From Melampsora larici-populina 98AG31 (Eukaryota > Basidiomycota > Pucciniomycetes > Pucciniales > Melampsoraceae): 64,000 bases of DNA. The translations under genes were made by a program, and so were the position numbers. This document shows positions 59,502-64,000 of the stretch, piece by piece; the stretch's first letter is position 1, and the number at the start of each line of letters is the position of its first letter. The notes beneath the pieces were generated by a model. It searched no databases and was not told where the DNA came from. It saw only the letters and a list, made by a program, of their open reading frames with translations. Where the stretch lies: the NCBI RefSeq assembly GCF_000204055.1, contig NW_006768773.1:1835748-1899747 (forward strand). The letters run 5' to 3'.

Positions 59502-60165
59502 ATTGTTCTGACATCGTAGGCTTCATCTCCACTGGAGCATGAACACGCCTCTCCTCATTTGCAGCTAGGGCAGCTCTTCCTGCCATTCTTGCTACACGAC
59601 AGGTAGCCTAGGATCAGGGGTCGCGACAAGCCTTTCAACAATGCGCTTACGTCGGGCCATCCAGAGGATATCCTCGGCCGTTCTTGTGGCAACACTTCTT
59701 AAGACGAATGTGTTCCTAATTCGACGTGGTACGTGTGTAGACAATTGATAACTAGAGAGGAAAAGGGAAAGCCAAATGAGTTGGAAAGGGTTTAATAGTG
59801 AAGTACTAACCTAATGATGAAATGTCTTCTCCATCGATGTCGTCATCAGACGACGTACTTGGGTTTTTACGACCTTTCCCCTTGTCTTTCGGCGGAGAAG
59901 GTCTCCAGGATCCGTCTCGTTCCGTGTCTGAGGATCCTCTCATGTTTGGGCCATCCAATACCTCCGGTTGTATCTCTTCGCCGTTGATATTACCTCCGGT
60001 TATCAATAGCTCATCTTCTTCCTCTTCCTCCTGAATTTAGTCATCTCTATTCTTCCTCTTGTAACTTCTCTTCGGATTTTCTAGACTTGGGCCTGGTTCC
60101 ACTCCAGTTGCAATCGAAGTTGACCTTGTTAGCCTAGCTTCTGCTTGAGCGATTCTTGCATCCAT
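59502..60165 (-). pseudogene. Ngaro-like ORF1, N-terminal part with two introns and a premature TAA
   Basis: Minus-strand start ATG 60165 (MDARIAQAEARLTRSTSIAT). In-frame TAA at 60037-60039 after 42 codons; the frame then continues through an acidic, Ser-rich region (WRPSPPKDKGKGRKNPSTSS). Two introns are needed to stay open: 59806-59752 (donor GTACTT) and 59595-59521 (donor GTAGCA). The joined product reads YQLSTHVPRRIRNTFVLRS and RTAEDILWMARRKRIVERLV, and continues across the CACTA insertion into 51500 (CQNNRADRETRR). The stop could be a C-to-T change of a Gln codon. Confidence 0.65.
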
Positions 60166-60178
60166 CGTAATAGATTAT

Positions 60179-60424
60179 ATTAAAAATTTTTTCCGAATGT
60201 GTTCGAAAAAAGGAGATGAATTATCTTGGTTGAGATTAATTATAAATTGAGCCTTGACGTTGTCTTGCGAGGTGAAAAAGGTTTTTGTTGAGAATTCTAG
60301 GATTCCAAAATGAAATTCTCAACTTGGTTGGCGCAATTTCTCGTGCGCGTGTGCATGCACATTTTCACCTCCGCTAAGTCACCGTGGGCATAGGAACCAC
60401 TGCGTGCCTTGCGGTTCCCTCAAA
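60179..60424 (-). repeat. Ngaro-like split repeat A1 (246 bp)
   Basis: 5' terminal repeat of the element on the minus strand, matching A2 at 45881-46126. Ends GGTTCCCTCAAA next to CCAC of the Copia target. Confidence 0.92.
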
Positions 60425-60904
60425 CCACCTGTGGCTTTTTCCGACTCTAATTGGGCTGGTTGTACAATCACTCGTCGTTCTACTTCTGGATACACATTCA
60501 TCTTCAATGGAGGAGCAATTAGTTGGCGATGCAAAAAGCAACCGACTGTAGCACTCTCTTCTACTGAAGCGGAGTATAAAGGTTTCTTAGATGCTGGACA
60601 AGAAGGAATGTGGGTTCGGCGGCTTATGTCTGATTTTGGTTACGATCAACTTATATCAACAACACTTTTTGGCGACAATCAAGGCTCAATAGCACTATCT
60701 CGCAATCCCGTTTTTCACAGTCGTACTAAACATGTCGAAATTCATTTTCATTGGATCAGAGAGAAAATTCAGGATAAAAGTCTGGACATCAAATTTTGCT
60801 CTACTAATGATATGATCGCTGACATTCTCACTAAGTCTCTCGACAAGTCTAAACTCCAACAATTTAGGAGAGATCTTGGTTTGCTTGAAGACACAGTAGT
60901 TTAG
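60425..60904 (+). pseudogene. Copia RNase H, 3' part displaced by Ngaro insertion
   Basis: Continues the Copia frame that ended at 45584 (TDLSG): PPVAFSDSNWAGCTITRRST, then SSTEAEYKGFLDAGQEGMWV, LFGDNQGSIALSRNPVFHSR and TKHVEIHFHWIREKI, to TAG 60902. The D-E-D catalytic set is present. Its distance of 14.8 kb from the upstream half shows the size of the nested insertion. Confidence 0.93.
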
Positions 60905-60910
60905 CTAACG

Positions 60911-60918
60911 AGGGGGGG
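60911..60918 (+). promoter_or_regulatory. Polypurine tract of outer Copia
   Basis: AGGGGGGG directly before the 3' LTR, six bases after the RNase H stop codon. Confidence 0.8.
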
Positions 60919-61408
60919 TTTCGTAGTTAAATCTGGATCAGCCAATTCTATTCTAGTTTTGACCAGATTAATCTCTTTTTCTTTGTTGCGCTAAACACTT
61001 TTCATATTTCATTTTTGACCGACTTAGCTTAAACATTTGAATACAGACTTGAAAGGCAGCTCATTTTCTACGTACCTGATGGCTTATGGATAGAGATGGA
61101 AATGAAATGGTTTGGACTAAGATGAAACAGTAGCGTGGAATGTGTGATGGATTTGTAGGCCCTTATGAGACTTTTTCTGTATAAATACCGTCTTTGTATA
61201 GCCTTGTATTTCTTTCTTCACTTACTCATCTCGCTATTTCTGATTTCGTCCACAACCTTCCTAAACTTTCCACTCTCACATCGTCAGGTGTGTATTCTCT
61301 GCTTGTTGTCGATAATTCCAACAAAGCATTATCTTAACACTAGCGCTTTTAGCCCATATTTTGGTTTTTGCCACTTTCTGCCCCTTCCAGATTCAGGAGC
61401 ATACGAAA
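60919..61408 (+). repeat. 3' LTR of outer Copia (490 bp)
   Basis: Same as the 5' LTR except for one substitution and lack of the 65-bp duplication. Followed by GGTCA (61409-61413). Confidence 0.95.
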
Positions 61409-61420
61409 GGTCAGTCTATG

Positions 61421-61626
61421 CACTGCCAGCATAGATGCCTCGGGTTGAGAAATCCGAGGCATCATCGGAGGCAGATCCTCCGACAAACCTTGTCCGAGGT
61501 ATTTGCCCAAGGTATTTTTTTGCCCTGAGAATTACCTCGGATCAAAACCTCGGGAAGCTTCTGTCCGAGGTTTTGCATCCGAGGATACCTCGGATTACAA
61601 AATCCGAGGTAAATATGTTGGTGGTG
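61421..61626. mobile_element. CACTG-type MITE (206 bp) with CCGAGG subterminal repeats
   Basis: Left end CACTGCCAGCAT; right complement CACCACCAACAT, differing by three transitions, with similarity running about 39 bp (CCTCGG...AATCCGAGG). Flanked by ATG (61418-61420, 61627-61629). About nine CCGAGG/CCTCGG motifs in both orientations fill the element, like subterminal transposase-binding repeats of CACTA elements. Shares its first 12 bases with the MITE at 42410. Confidence 0.8.
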
Positions 61627-61972
61627 ATGTAGACAACTATAAAAAGAACAGAATCTGGTTTCACAACAGACACCCCTCTTACAATCATAGAACACATACA
61701 CACTTGAATAAAGAATGATATTGCATCAAAAGCAGAGTAACAAATACTTTGATAAGAGTAATGAGGAGATGGTGGGACAATGGTAGTACAACACTGAAGG
61801 ATCAGTGCAGGAGAAGACGACATCTGACTAGAATGAAAGAAAGATACTGAAAGAGAGGAACAATTTGGTCGGTCCAGTGGATGGAAAGTGTCTCGAGGAA
61901 TAGTCCTGGGATAGCTTTGAAGGAAGTGTGCTTATTCAAAGATAGACTCTAATCCTGACATTGAAGCATCAT

Positions 61973-63604
<1,632 letters not shown>

Positions 63605-64000
63605 GGTTGCGATGTCTTAACTAGTAACTTTCAAGAGAGAAGTGAAGATTGTTTGAGATTGAGAGTGGTTGAGCAGACGAGGAGATAAGGGATTGAGAGG
63701 AAGTCCTAGTAAAGAAGGTCGATATGGAAAGGGGCAAAGGGAACTTTATAAATCAAACTAATTTGAATTAAATTACATACAACATTACATGTATGTACAT
63801 ATAGATTATCAGTCAGCATAAACATAACTATCTATTAAGTCTACGCGTTATGTGATCTGTACAGATTAACAGCTTTTTAGTGAGAGTCGATCAAGACTCG
63901 GGCGTGAGATTGAAGTTCAAATCAAGATCATGGGAGCGATGACGACGCACAAGTCACATCATGGCGCCATGGCTCGCTCATCTTATCCGCTCATCCTGCG
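63605..64000 (-). promoter_or_regulatory. Upstream region of PEP4
   Basis: No other gene seen. Candidate TATA about 140 bases before the start codon, and AT-rich sequence beyond. Confidence 0.4.

Larger units (their letters stand above)
45585..60424 (-). mobile_element. Ngaro/DIRS-type tyrosine-recombinase retrotransposon, split by a CACTA element
   Basis: Reads on the minus strand: A1 repeat (60424-60179), ORF1 (60165 to about 49645, split), RT-RNase H ORF (49540-47744), tyrosine recombinase (47653-46586), then B1 (46311-46127), A2 (46126-45881), 111-bp spacer, B2 (45769-45585). The A1 ... B1-A2-B2 split direct repeats, absence of a methyltransferase and presence of a tyrosine recombinase are diagnostic of Ngaro-like DIRS elements. 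Net size without the CACTA insert is about 6.8 kb. It sits in the Copia RNase H with no target duplication beyond shared CCAC, as expected for recombinase-mediated integration. Confidence 0.9.
40965..61408 (+). mobile_element. Ty1/Copia retrotransposon hosting a Ngaro-like element, a CACTA element and a MITE
   Basis: Outer element of the right-hand nest, 20,444 bp in all. LTRs 40965-41519 and 60919-61408 are flanked by GGTCA (40960-40964 and 61409-61413). Own sequence is about 5.2 kb: gag 41547-42409, protease-integrase-RT 42793-45584, RNase H tail 60425-60904. Inserted into it are a CACTG MITE (42410-42792) and the Ngaro-like element (45585-60424), which carries the CACTA element. LTRs begin TTTCGTA and end TACGAAA rather than TG...CA. 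Confidence 0.93.

Overview
The window comes from a nuclear genome of a filamentous basidiomycete, most likely a rust fungus (Pucciniales; Melampsora or Puccinia type). The evidence is AT-rich, intron-dense genes with 50-110 nt introns, large fungal forms of TRA1, SPO11 and PEP4, and heavy nesting of chromovirus, Copia, tyrosine-recombinase retroelement and CACTA/Plavaka-like DNA transposons. Species is an inference. All exon junctions were traced by hand from splice motifs, reading phase and conserved protein motifs.

Host genes, left to right: the 3' part of a pyrimidine 5'-nucleotidase gene with two microexons (SDT1-like, + strand, ending 1359); a short mitochondrial-type single-pass membrane protein (5521-6175, -) divergent from TRA1; a complete 20-exon TRA1, the SAGA/NuA4 pseudokinase subunit (6741-19370, +, 3717 aa by my trace); an 11-exon SPO11 (20138-22203, +); a small Ser/Thr-rich secreted protein with a GPI-type tail (36108-36927, -); an intron-containing tRNA-Glu(UUC) (39016-39103, -); and a vacuolar aspartic protease PEP4 (61973-63604, -).

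The rest is a graveyard of transposons with readable stratigraphy. (1) 2580-3808: non-autonomous hAT-like element. (2) 23609-33999: Tf1/sushi-type chromovirus with 184-bp LTRs and target duplication TCTCA, inserted into an older hAT-like relic. Its gag is broken by a truncated minus-strand Copia (24283-28668), which itself carries a 1.38-kb terminal-inverted-repeat element (26345-27725). (3) 39107-40559: CACTA-like element with 201-bp inverted repeats, abutting the 5' end of the tRNA gene. (4) 40965-61408: a Copia element (target duplication GGTCA) split in its RNase H by a Ngaro/DIRS-type retroelement (45585-60424). The Ngaro-like element is split in ORF1 by an 8-kb CACTA/Plavaka element (51504-59501) carrying three genes and an assembly gap. 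The same Copia also holds a 383-bp CACTG MITE. (5) 61421-61626: a second CACTG MITE.

The nesting can be checked from the sequence: removing each insert with one copy of its target duplication re-joins the host reading frame for the Copia MITE, the Copia gag/TIR element and the Ngaro ORF1/CACTA pair, and re-joins the RNase H motif of the outer Copia. Most retroelement stop codons in the window are TGA or TAA triplets that one C-to-T change would explain, while the innermost CACTA genes are largely open. This fits progressive deamination decay of older layers.
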